Shown here: piece after piece, positions 1 to 7,719 of the stretch
How positions within the stretch are numbered: position 1 is the first letter of the stretch
How the letters are laid out: each line of letters begins with the position of its first letter
Source of the DNA: an uncultured Fusobacterium sp.
GTDB taxonomy: Bacteria > Fusobacteriota > Fusobacteriia > Fusobacteriales > Fusobacteriaceae
Assembly (NCBI GenBank): GCA_900542625.1
Contig: UQOH01000005.1
Span: forward strand, 1-53,150
Direction of reading: 5' to 3'
DNA length: 53,150 bases
Program-made: the position numbers and the translations under genes
The notes under the pieces: generated by a model
What the model was told of the DNA's origin: nothing
Databases searched by the model: none
What the model saw: only the letters and a program-made list of their open reading frames with translations

Positions 1-100
1 AAGAAAACTTGAAACTCACTTCGTTCAGACAGTCAAGTTTTCTGTATTCTGTTTCACTGCATAAATTACGCAGATATTTTTAATATCGAGAATCTTATTC
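1..100. repeat. Palindromic intergenic element, copy A (cut by window edge)
   Basis: An 11-bp inverted repeat (AGAAAACTTGA at about 2-12 and its complement at about 33-43) encloses a 20-nt loop. The segment at 57-84, CTGCATAAATTACGC followed by GATATTTTTAAT, recurs almost exactly at 16370-16398 inside a complete palindromic element. The left arm of this copy would lie before the window. It is probably a dispersed, MITE- or REP-like non-coding repeat. Confidence 0.55.
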
Positions 101-155
101 TTTAATATTATAGAAATAAAATTTTGATTGAACATAGAAAATAGTTTATATAAAT

Positions 156-193
156 AAAAATTCCCGCTGAATAAAACCAGCAGGAATTTTTTA
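156..193 (-). terminator. Terminator after pgk
   Basis: Arms at 156-169 and 178-191 form a 14-bp stem with one C/A mismatch and an 8-nt loop. A-rich and T-rich flanks suit termination on either strand. It lies 31 nt past the pgk stop. Confidence 0.75.
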
Positions 194-223
194 TATATAT
201 TATTGAGTGTGTTGACAGTTTAA

Positions 224-1423
224 TTATTTATCAGATATAGAAGTTACACCTGGAAGTTCTTTTCCTTCTAAGTACTCTAATGAAGCTCCTCCACCAGTAG
301 AGATGTGAGTAAATTTATCAGCATATCCTAATTGCATTGCAGCAGCAGCAGAATCTCCTCCACCGATTATAGTTGTTGCATCTTTTAAGTTAGCTATAGC
401 TTCACAAACTCCAATAGTTCCTTTTGCAAAATTAGACATTTCAAATACTCCCATAGGTCCGTTCCATACAACAGTTTTAGCAGCAGCTATTTCTTTGCTG
501 AATAATTCTATTGTAGCGGCTCCAACGTCTAATCCCATTTGATCAGCAGGAATTTCATCTACAGAAACTGTAGTGTGAGCAGCGTCGTTGTTAAATTCTT
601 TAGCAACAACAGTATCTATTGGAAGTATTAATTTTCCATTAGATTTTTCTAATAATGCTTTTGCAAGTTCAATTTTATCTTCTTCAACAAGAGAAGTTCC
701 AGTATTTTTTCCTAATGCTCTTAGGAATGTGAACATCATAGCTCCACCAACAAGAACTTTGTCAGCTTTTACTAGTAAGTTTTCGATAACACCAATTTTG
801 TCAGAAACTTTAGCTCCTCCAAGGATAGCAACTAAAGGTCTTACAGGAGCATCAACAGCTTCTCCTATGAATTTTATTTCTTTTTCCATTAAGAATCCAG
901 CAGCAGATTTTCCTTCTCCAATGTTAGCAGCGATACCAATGTTAGATGCGTGAGCTCTGTGTGCAGTACCAAAAGCATCATTTACAAATAAATCTCCTAA
1001 AGATGCCCAGTATTTTCCTAATTCAGGATCGTTTTTAGATTCTTTTTTACCATCTAAATCTTCAAATCTTGTGTTTTCAAACATTAAGATTTCTCCGGCT
1101 TTTAATTCAGCAACAGCAGCTTCTAATTCAGCACCTCTTGTAACAGGAACGAATTTAACTGGTTGTCCTAATAATTCTGCTAATCTTTCAGCAGCTGGTC
1201 TTATTGATTTAGTTTTTAAATCTTCTTCAGTTTTAACTTTTCCTAAGTGAGAGAAAGCTATAACTTTTCCTCCATTTTCAAGAACATATTTGATTGTTGG
1301 AAGAGCAGCAACGATTCTGTTGTCGTTAGTTATTTTTCCGTCTTTCATAGGAACGTTGAAGTCTACTCTCATAAGAACTTTTTTATCTTTTACGTTTAAA
1401 TCTGTAACGATTTGTTTTGCCAT
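224..1423 (-). CDS. pgk: Phosphoglycerate kinase
   Basis: This 399-residue cytoplasmic enzyme interconverts 1,3-bisphosphoglycerate plus ADP and 3-phosphoglycerate plus ATP in glycolysis. Family hallmarks are the N-terminal MRVDFNVP segment, the AHASNIG substrate loop, the hinge LGGAKVSDK, and the C-terminal nucleotide loop GGGDSAAA with STGGGASLE. Length is normal for bacteria. The start chosen is the ATG at 1423 (MAKQIV), 9 nt behind a GGAGGA site; an upstream in-frame start would sit on that site. It follows gap on the same strand, separated by a terminator-like hairpin, so it probably depends partly on readthrough from the gap promoter. Confidence 0.97.
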   Translation of the reverse strand: MAKQIVTDLNVKDKKVLMRVDFNVPMKDGKITNDNRIVAALPTIKYVLENGGKVIAFSHLGKVKTEEDLKTKSIRPAAERLAELLGQPVKFVPVTRGAELEAAVAELKAGEILMFENTRFEDLDGKKESKNDPELGKYWASLGDLFVNDAFGTAHRAHASNIGIAANIGEGKSAAGFLMEKEIKFIGEAVDAPVRPLVAILGGAKVSDKIGVIENLLVKADKVLVGGAMMFTFLRALGKNTGTSLVEEDKIELAKALLEKSNGKLILPIDTVVAKEFNNDAAHTTVSVDEIPADQMGLDVGAATIELFSKEIAAAKTVVWNGPMGVFEMSNFAKGTIGVCEAIANLKDATTIIGGGDSAAAAMQLGYADKFTHISTGGGASLEYLEGKELPGVTSISDK

Positions 1424-1458
1424 TTTATTATATCCTCCCAAAATTTTTTAAAAGTTTT

Positions 1459-1491
1459 AAAAAAATATGGAACCTGCTGAAGGTTCCATAT
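1459..1491 (-). terminator. Intercistronic terminator/attenuator between gap and pgk
   Basis: A perfect 11-bp stem (1465-1475 with 1481-1491, loop GCTGA) is followed on the minus strand by seven T residues. It has full intrinsic-terminator form, yet lies between two genes normally co-transcribed. I see no convincing separate pgk promoter, so it may set the gap:pgk ratio. Confidence 0.7.
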
Positions 1492-1528
1492 TCACTTGTT
1501 ATTTAATTTATAAGTCTGTTATCAGGAA

Positions 1529-2536
1529 CTATTTAGCTAATTCAACGAATTTTTTAAGAGTTCTGATTAATTGAGAAGTGTAAGACATTTCATTGTCATA
1601 CCAAGCAACAGTTTTAACTAATTGTTTGTCTCCAACTGTCATTACTCTTGTTTGAGTAGCATCGAATAATGATCCGTAGTTGATTCCGATAACGTCGCTA
1701 GATACTAATTCTTCTTCAGTGTATCCGAAAGATTCAGTAGCAGCAGCTTTCATTACAGCGTTAACTTCTTCAACTGTAACTGGTTTCTCAAGAACAGTTA
1801 CTAATTCAGTTATTGATCCAGTGATTACTGGTACTCTTTGAGCAGCTCCGTCTAATTTTCCTTTTAATTCAGGGATAACTAATCCGATTGCTTTTGCAGC
1901 TCCAGTTGTGTTAGGAACAATGTTAGCAGCAGCAGCTCTTGCTCTTCTTAAGTCTCCTTTTTTGTGAGGTGCATCTAGAGTGTTTTGGTCGTTTGTATAT
2001 GCGTGAATTGTTGTCATTAATCCTTCAACGATTCCGAAGTTGTCTTGTAATGCTTTAGCCATTGGTGCTAAACAGTTAGTTGTACAAGAAGCTCCTGATA
2101 TAACTGTTTCAGTTCCGTCTAAAGTATTGTCGTTTACGTTGTAAACTATTGTTTTAAGGTCTCCAGTAGCTGGTGCAGAAATAACTACTTTTTTAGCTCC
2201 TGCAGCGATATGCTCTTCAGCTTTTTCTTTTTTAGTGAAGAATCCAGTACACTCAAGAACTACGTCTACGTTTAATTCTCCCCATGGTAAATCTTTTGGA
2301 CTAGCTTGTGCACAAACTTTAATTTCGTGTCCGTTAACAACGAATCCTCCGTCTACAACTTCAATAGTTCCGTTGAATCTTCCTTGAGCTGAGTCATATT
2401 TGAATAGGTGAGCTAGAGTTTTTGCATCTGTTAAGTCGTTGATTGCTACCACATCAAATTCAGGGTTTTCAATCATTAATCTTAATGCTAATCTTCCAAT
2501 TCTTCCAAATCCGTTAATTGCTACTTTAACTGCCAT
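1529..2536 (-). CDS. gap: Glyceraldehyde-3-phosphate dehydrogenase (type I)
   Basis: This 335-residue NAD-dependent glycolytic enzyme oxidises and phosphorylates glyceraldehyde-3-phosphate. The N-terminal NAD-binding motif INGFGRIGRLALR and the active-site segment SGASCTTNCLAP with the catalytic Cys are intact. The C-terminal WYDNEMSYTSQL is also typical. The ATG at 2536 lies 6 nt downstream of GGAGGA. It is the first gene of a gap-pgk unit and has a textbook sigma-70 promoter about 60 nt upstream. Confidence 0.97.
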   Translation of the reverse strand: MAVKVAINGFGRIGRLALRLMIENPEFDVVAINDLTDAKTLAHLFKYDSAQGRFNGTIEVVDGGFVVNGHEIKVCAQASPKDLPWGELNVDVVLECTGFFTKKEKAEEHIAAGAKKVVISAPATGDLKTIVYNVNDNTLDGTETVISGASCTTNCLAPMAKALQDNFGIVEGLMTTIHAYTNDQNTLDAPHKKGDLRRARAAAANIVPNTTGAAKAIGLVIPELKGKLDGAAQRVPVITGSITELVTVLEKPVTVEEVNAVMKAAATESFGYTEEELVSSDVIGINYGSLFDATQTRVMTVGDKQLVKTVAWYDNEMSYTSQLIRTLKKFVELAK

Positions 2537-2598
2537 TTTGTTTCCTCCTTAAATTTTACATTTATAATAATTTTTTTATTTGCTATACTTACACCTAG

Positions 2599-2627
2599 AT
2601 TATAGCGAGGTATTTCCCATTTGTCAA
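2599..2627 (-). promoter_or_regulatory. Sigma-70 promoter of gap
   Basis: On the minus strand TTGACA (2622-2627) and TATAAT (2599-2604) are both consensus, with an ideal 17-nt spacer. Confidence 0.88.
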
Positions 2628-2650
2628 TTTTGATACAGATTAAAATTGAC
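2623..2650. promoter_or_regulatory. Inverted repeat overlapping the gap -35 box
   Basis: GTCAATTTT (2623-2631) and AAAATTGAC (2642-2650) form a perfect 9-bp inverted repeat with a 10-nt spacer. The left arm contains most of the -35 hexamer of the gap promoter. It could be an operator; with no T-run after it, it is a poor terminator for the upstream gene. A second short inverted repeat, TGACC/GGTCA, abuts it at 2647-2664. Confidence 0.45.
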
Positions 2651-2664
2651 CATTTTTTTGGTCA

Positions 2665-3534
2665 TTATTTGACACCTAATACATTTTTCATATCATCAGG
2701 AAGCCCTATTTCTATAATTCTCTCTTCTTGAGTTTCCACATCATCATATATAAACTTATATGAATGCAGCAGTTGACGGCTCACACAGCTGTTTTCCTTT
2801 CCGTATAAAGTATCTCCTAAAATAGGATATCCCTCAAGAGAAAGGTGAACTCTGATTTGGTGGGTACGTCCTGTAAATAGTTCAAGTTCAACAAGAGTAA
2901 GATTTTTTTCCGGAAATCTTTCAAGAACTTTCACTTTTGTTTTTGCAGTCTGTCCTCCCTCTTCCACAGAAAGTTCCTGTCTTTTGATCTCTTCTCCTAC
3001 TCTTCCAATAGGTCTTTCGATAAAAAATTCATCTTTTTCAATAATTCCTTCACATATTGCAAGATAGAATTTTCTTATCTTAGACCTTTCTTGAAGGTAA
3101 GCCTGAGAAAAAGCATTTTTAGTTATAACTATCAACCCTGATGTGTCCATATCAAGACGGTTATAGAATCTTGGAACTTGAATTTTTCCTGTTGTTTTCA
3201 GAAAATAATCTACTATTCCATTTGCAAGAGTTTTGTCTACTTTTTTTTGTGTCGGGTGAACAACAATATTTGCCTCTTTATTTATAATAAGAAGATTTTT
3301 ATCTTCAAATACTATTTTCAAATCCATTGGGATAGGTGTAATATTGGTTCCTTTTTCATGTTCCACTACAACAAGACGATTTAATTTTTTTATCTTCTTG
3401 TCCAGACGGATTTTTTTCCCGTTTAAATAGACATCAGCATTTCTGAGCCCTCTTGTTGAATAACCCTTTACCTCTTTCAAGTAATCTCCTGCTTTGTATC
3501 CGGTATATTCAGGTTCAATAATAAATTTTTTCAT
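2665..3534 (-). CDS. RluA/RluD-family pseudouridine synthase
   Basis: This 289-residue RNA-modifying enzyme isomerises specific uridines in rRNA or tRNA to pseudouridine. The catalytic-Asp motif reads NRLDMDTSGL, close to the family HRLDxxTSG but with Asn in place of the usual His. The downstream TGRTHQIRVH motif is intact. The first 70 residues resemble the small S4-like domain of RluD-type members. The ATG at 3534 follows an AGGAG site. The exact target base cannot be assigned from sequence. Confidence 0.88.
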   Translation of the reverse strand: MKKFIIEPEYTGYKAGDYLKEVKGYSTRGLRNADVYLNGKKIRLDKKIKKLNRLVVVEHEKGTNITPIPMDLKIVFEDKNLLIINKEANIVVHPTQKKVDKTLANGIVDYFLKTTGKIQVPRFYNRLDMDTSGLIVITKNAFSQAYLQERSKIRKFYLAICEGIIEKDEFFIERPIGRVGEEIKRQELSVEEGGQTAKTKVKVLERFPEKNLTLVELELFTGRTHQIRVHLSLEGYPILGDTLYGKENSCVSRQLLHSYKFIYDDVETQEERIIEIGLPDDMKNVLGVK

Positions 3535-3571
3535 ACAACACTCCTAATAAAATTCCTTATGTATCACTTAC

Positions 3572-3580
3572 ATTATAACA
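3572..3580 (-). promoter_or_regulatory. Extended -10 promoter of the pseudouridine synthase
   Basis: On the minus strand the sequence reads TGTTATAAT (extended -10), about 40 nt before the start codon. No good -35 box is visible, as expected of extended -10 promoters. Confidence 0.5.
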
Positions 3581-3750
3581 TGAATTTTGAAAAAAATACT
3601 AATTTAAAAAATCAGGTGCAAAATAAATATTTTAAGTTAACTGTGATTAAAAGTTAATCTTTATTTTTTTTTAAATATATGTTAACATAATGTAAGGAAC
3701 AATTAACTAACAAACTATTAGATATGTAATTAATTCAGGAGGTATGTATC

Positions 3751-4131
3751 ATGGCAAAAAGAATAATCAACACACCAAAAGCTCCAGCAGCTTTAGGACC
3801 TTACTCTCAAGCAATTGAGGTAAACGGAACTTTATATGTATCAGGACAAATCCCATTTGTTCCAGAAACAATGACTTTAGTTTCTGATTGTGTAAAAGCA
3901 CAAACTAGACAATCTTTAGAAAACTTAAAAGCTATCTTAGACGAAGCAGGATATACTTTTAACGATGTAGTTAAAGCTAGCTGCTTTATTAAAGATATGA
4001 ACGACTTCGCAGCTATCAACGAAGTTTACAATGAATATTTAGGAGAAGCTAAACCTGCAAGAGCATGTGTAGAAGTTGCAAGACTTCCTAAAGATGTTAA
4101 AGTTGAAATCGAACTAATTGCAGTTAAATAG
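3751..4131 (+). CDS. ridA: RidA family enamine/imine deaminase
   Basis: This 126-residue protein has the normal length of RidA (YjgF/YER057c/UK114). The family hydrolyses reactive 2-aminoacrylate-type imines released by PLP enzymes. Typical segments are APAALGPYSQAI near the N-terminus, LYVSGQIP, and the C-terminal ARACVEVARLPKDVKVEIE, which contains the conserved Arg and Glu around the active site. The AGGAGG site at 3737-3742 is 8 nt before ATG. It is a single-gene unit closed by a strong terminator. Its role fits an organism that degrades cysteine and other amino acids with PLP lyases. Confidence 0.95.
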   Translation: MAKRIINTPKAPAALGPYSQAIEVNGTLYVSGQIPFVPETMTLVSDCVKAQTRQSLENLKAILDEAGYTFNDVVKASCFIKDMNDFAAINEVYNEYLGEAKPARACVEVARLPKDVKVEIELIAVK

Positions 4132-4146
4132 TTTTAAAAAAGTTAT

Positions 4147-4190
4147 AAACGGGACTGTTTTTTATGACAGTCCCGTTTTATTTTTTATTT
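4147..4190. terminator. Terminator between convergent ridA and crotonase genes
   Basis: AAACGGGACTG (4147-4157) pairs perfectly with 4168-4178 and is followed by a U-rich tract on the plus strand. It also lies immediately past the crotonase stop, so it may serve both directions. Confidence 0.85.
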
Positions 4191-4961
4191 ATTTTTAAAT
4201 TCTTTTATTTTTCTTTTTTCAAGAAAAGCTTTCATACCTTCTTTTTGATCTTCAGTTTCAAAGCAGCTTCCAAAAAGTTTTTCTTCTATGATTATTGCTT
4301 CGTCCATAGTAGTATTAAGTCCATCATTAATAGCTTTTTTACATGCTTTTATTGCTATTGGAGCATTTTTAGCTATTTTTTCTGCAAGTTTTTTAGCTGC
4401 TGGAAGAAGTTCTTCCTGAGTATATACAGCATTAACAAGTCCAAGAATCTTAGCTTCTTCTGCTTTTATATTAATACAGGAATATATCATTTCTTTAGCT
4501 TTTCCTACACCAATAATTCTTGCAAGTCTTTGAGTTCCTCCAAATCCTGGAATAATTCCTAATCCTACTTCTGGTTGTCCGAATACAGCATTGTCAGAAC
4601 ATATTCTGATATCACAGCTCATAGCTATTTCACAACCTCCTCCTAAAGCAAAGCCATTTACAGCAGCAATTACAGGAATGGGGAAAGTTTCTATTTTTCT
4701 AAATATATTATTTCCATTTTTGCTCCAAGCCTCACCTTGAGTTTTATTTAAAGGATACATAGAAGCTATATCAGCGCCAGCTACGAAAGATTTTTTTCCT
4801 GTTCCAGTCAAAATTACAACTCTTATTTTATTTATATTAATGTAATCAAGAATATGATCTAATTCCCAAAGTGTTTCAGCATTTAGTGCATTTAATGCTT
4901 TTGGACGTTCAATAGTAATAATTCCTATATTATTTTCTTCTTCATATTTGATATAATCCAT
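4185..4961 (-). CDS. crt: Enoyl-CoA hydratase (crotonase)
   Basis: This 258-residue crotonase-fold enzyme hydrates crotonyl-CoA to 3-hydroxybutyryl-CoA. The CoA-binding FVAGADIASM segment and oxyanion-hole GGGCE are present. Both acid/base glutamates are seen, in GGGCEIAMS (about residue 111) and GQPEVGLG (about 131), so it is probably a true hydratase. It is the last gene of the dehydratase, CoA-transferase, permease, crotonase operon, 9 nt after the permease gene. In that setting it takes the crotonyl-CoA made from 4-hydroxybutyryl-CoA onward. No butyryl-CoA dehydrogenase or thiolase is encoded here, so the rest of the route must lie elsewhere. Confidence 0.9.
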   Translation of the reverse strand: MDYIKYEEENNIGIITIERPKALNALNAETLWELDHILDYININKIRVVILTGTGKKSFVAGADIASMYPLNKTQGEAWSKNGNNIFRKIETFPIPVIAAVNGFALGGGCEIAMSCDIRICSDNAVFGQPEVGLGIIPGFGGTQRLARIIGVGKAKEMIYSCINIKAEEAKILGLVNAVYTQEELLPAAKKLAEKIAKNAPIAIKACKKAINDGLNTTMDEAIIIEEKLFGSCFETEDQKEGMKAFLEKRKIKEFKNK

Positions 4962-4970
4962 ATTTTCTCC

Positions 4971-6323
4971 TTAAGCATTTTCTTCAGTTTTTCTCTTTTT
5001 ATTTTGAACACATATAATGTAAAGTAAAATTCCAGCTATAAGTCCCCAAGTAGCTCCTTTTAATGCAAGAATAGCAGCCATTACAGTTGCTATTCCTTTA
5101 TCTGTACCATCACTAATTTCATCCATTGCAATTCTTCCGCATACAAATCCTTGAACAATTAAAGTTAAAGATAATGCAGCTGGTAAGATAGGTTTAACAA
5201 AGGAAGCTACAGGAACTAAAGCAACACAAATAAAAGTCATCCATCTAAATGTTCCAACACCACTGAAAATAGAATCCATTGATTCTCTTCCTTGCTTATA
5301 TCTTTCTGAAACAGCAGCCGTAACAGCAGCCCATAAAGGTCCGCAAAGTGGTACATAAGGACAGATACATGCTTCTAATAAATTTCTTATTCCAGAAATT
5401 AAGTTGGATCTATTTGCATTAAAATCAATTTTTTCATCTTGACGTATTTCATCAGCTTCTTTTATTAAAGCATCACTACTTACAAAATCTCCAAATGCAA
5501 TAATATAAACCATTAATGCTGTTGGAATTGCTGAGATGAAGTCACTTATATGAGGAAAACCTACTGGTCCAAATGGGCTTAAAAATTTAAAGATTTCAGA
5601 AATGTTTGGAATTTTAATAATAGAACCCAATTCTAAAATAGGAGCAGGTAATTCTTTAGTTAAAGGACCTATTATTACTGCTAATATTATAGCTGGCAGC
5701 ATTCCATAATTTCCGATTATTTTATAGATAGGATGTCTTTTTTTTAGTTCCTTAAATCTGTCGGAAAATATTAAAAAATAAGCAAATAAACTACCGATTC
5801 CAACAGTTATAGGATAAAGCTCAAATCTGCCTTTAGGACCAAATTCTCCCATAATAGCAGATAATCCTGCACCTAAAAGAATTCCTGCTTTAATTGATCG
5901 AGGAACAAAATCTATTATTTTTTGTGCTAAACCTGTTATTCCCATAAATAAGAAAATTAAAGCTACAATAATTTGTAAAGATATTAATAAATGTATTCTT
6001 TCAACGCCTTGTTCGGTTGTGGTTAAAAATGCTGTAACAAGAGGAATAGCTGGAGTTATCCAGCCAGGAACAACAGGATCTCCTAAAACTGAATGCAGAT
6101 TATAAAATAGTCCATTTATAATTACCATACTCCAAGCTATTTCATAAGGAATTCCAAGCACATTTTCTAGAATAGGAATCGCTCCTAAGCAAGTAGCACA
6201 CATTAAAACTGCTTGAAGACATTCAGAGGTTTCCCATCTATAATGGATAAATGGTAATCTGATTTTAAAAATTCCAAATGAAATATAAGGTTGTTCTTCG
6301 CCGTATTTTCTAGTTATTGCCAT
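4971..6323 (-). CDS. Putative 4-hydroxybutyrate-operon permease (NCS2-like)
   Basis: This 450-residue protein has at least ten hydrophobic helices. The segment VPRSIKAGILLGAGLSAI resembles the helix that follows the substrate loop of NCS2/SulP-fold carriers (compare VPPxVTGxxxxxIGLSL of purine permeases). GDFVSSDALIKEADEI sits where NCS2 proteins carry their substrate-binding acidic residue. It is not a classical xanthine or uracil permease. Being between the CoA-transferase and crotonase genes, it most likely imports 4-hydroxybutyrate or a related short-chain acid; that substrate is inference from context. The ATG at 6323 follows a GGAGGAA site. Confidence 0.7.
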   Translation of the reverse strand: MAITRKYGEEQPYISFGIFKIRLPFIHYRWETSECLQAVLMCATCLGAIPILENVLGIPYEIAWSMVIINGLFYNLHSVLGDPVVPGWITPAIPLVTAFLTTTEQGVERIHLLISLQIIVALIFLFMGITGLAQKIIDFVPRSIKAGILLGAGLSAIMGEFGPKGRFELYPITVGIGSLFAYFLIFSDRFKELKKRHPIYKIIGNYGMLPAIILAVIIGPLTKELPAPILELGSIIKIPNISEIFKFLSPFGPVGFPHISDFISAIPTALMVYIIAFGDFVSSDALIKEADEIRQDEKIDFNANRSNLISGIRNLLEACICPYVPLCGPLWAAVTAAVSERYKQGRESMDSIFSGVGTFRWMTFICVALVPVASFVKPILPAALSLTLIVQGFVCGRIAMDEISDGTDKGIATVMAAILALKGATWGLIAGILLYIICVQNKKRKTEENA

Positions 6324-6341
6324 ATAAGTTCCTCCGTTTTA

Positions 6342-7640
6342 TTAGAATTTTTCTTTAAATCTTCTTTCAAATTCAAGCTTTAGTTCATCTTTGAAATTAG
6401 GATGAGCTATATTTATTAGATTTCTTGCTCTTTCTCTTAAAGTTTTACCTTTTAATTCTGCTATTCCAAATTCAGTAATAACATAGTCAATATCTGTCCG
6501 TGATGTAGTTACGCAGGCTCCTTCTGTTAAAAATGGCACTATTTTAGAAACAGTTCCTTTTTTAGCTGTAGAAGGGAAAGCGAGAATTGATTTACCGCCT
6601 TTTGAAAAAGCAGCTCCCCTTACAAAATCTACTTGTCCTCCAATACCACTAAATTGTTTTAATCCCATTGCTTCAGAGCATGCTTGTCCCATTAGGTCTA
6701 CTTGTAAAGCTGCGTTGATTGAAACAAGATTATCATTTTGTCCTATTATTCTAGGATCATTAATATAATCTACTGTCTGCAGAGATACCATTGGGTTATT
6801 ATCAACAAAGTCGTATAGTCTTTTTGTTCCCATTAAAAAAGCTACACTCAATTTTCCTTTGTTTATGTTTTTGTTCTTGCATGTAATAACTCCTGCTTCA
6901 ACTAATTCAACAACTCCATCAGAAATCATTTCAGAGTGAATTCCCAAATTTTTTTTATCTTTTAAAAATAATAAAACAGCGTCAGGAATAGCTCCTATCC
7001 CTAATTGCAAAGTATCGCCATCTTTTATAAGGCTGGCACAATATTCCCCTATAGCTTTTTCAACTTCTCCAATTTGAGGAGGACGTAATTCTGGAAGTGG
7101 ATCGTTTTTTTCTACTATTATATCTATATCTGAAACGTGAATAAAACAATCTCCTAATGTTCTCGGCATATATTTATTAACTTGTGCAATGACTAATTTT
7201 GCTGCTTCAGCTGCAGGCTTTGTATAATCACCAGAAACTCCAAAACTACAATATCCGTTTTTATCAGGAAGAGAGACATTAATTAAAGCAACGTCTACAG
7301 GCAGTTTTGTTTTAAATAATTCTGGAATTTGATAAAAAAATGATGGTGTAAAATCTCCTCTTCCATTGTTCACACATTCTCTTGTTGGTTCTCCTAAAAA
7401 TAGACTATTTACTTTAAAATGTCCTTGCATTTCTTTTTTGGCATAATCTCCTTTTCCCATAGCAACAAGCTGCACTATTTCAACATCTTTATATTCTTTA
7501 TAATTTTCAACCATTTTATCAACAAGATATAACGGCTCTCCAACAGCATGTTGTAAAACTACTCTATTTCCTGATTTTATATATTTGACAGCTTCTTCTG
7601 CACTTTTTAGTTTTGAATCATATATTTTTTTCCATTCCAT
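6342..7640 (-). CDS. abfT: 4-hydroxybutyrate CoA-transferase (acetyl-CoA hydrolase/transferase family)
   Basis: This 432-residue protein belongs to the Cat1/Cat2/AbfT family, which moves CoA from acetyl-CoA or butyryl-CoA onto a carboxylate. The catalytic glutamate is in GIHSEMISDG (about residue 237, matching Glu238 of the Clostridium aminobutyricum enzyme). The CoA-site motif GIGGQVDFVRGA and the C-terminal VITEFGIAELKGKT are intact. It is directly downstream of the 4-hydroxybutyryl-CoA dehydratase gene, so the acceptor is most likely 4-hydroxybutyrate. Family members overlap in substrate range, so a butyrate or crotonate role cannot be excluded. Confidence 0.88.
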   Translation of the reverse strand: MEWKKIYDSKLKSAEEAVKYIKSGNRVVLQHAVGEPLYLVDKMVENYKEYKDVEIVQLVAMGKGDYAKKEMQGHFKVNSLFLGEPTRECVNNGRGDFTPSFFYQIPELFKTKLPVDVALINVSLPDKNGYCSFGVSGDYTKPAAEAAKLVIAQVNKYMPRTLGDCFIHVSDIDIIVEKNDPLPELRPPQIGEVEKAIGEYCASLIKDGDTLQLGIGAIPDAVLLFLKDKKNLGIHSEMISDGVVELVEAGVITCKNKNINKGKLSVAFLMGTKRLYDFVDNNPMVSLQTVDYINDPRIIGQNDNLVSINAALQVDLMGQACSEAMGLKQFSGIGGQVDFVRGAAFSKGGKSILAFPSTAKKGTVSKIVPFLTEGACVTTSRTDIDYVITEFGIAELKGKTLRERARNLINIAHPNFKDELKLEFERRFKEKF

Positions 7641-7660
7641 AGTAAAATTCCTCCATTTTT

Positions 7661-7695
7661 AAAATATACAGAGAGAATTTCTCTCTGTATATTTT
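7661..7695 (-). promoter_or_regulatory. Perfect 17-bp intercistronic hairpin
   Basis: AAAATATACAGAGAGAA (7661-7677) and its exact complement (7679-7695) are separated by one nucleotide. It lies between the dehydratase stop and the CoA-transferase ribosome-binding site. On the minus strand it is followed by A residues, not Us, so it is more likely an mRNA-stabilising or processing element than a terminator. Confidence 0.7.
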
Positions 7696-7719
7696 AGGTT
7701 GTTTTATGGTATTAAACAT

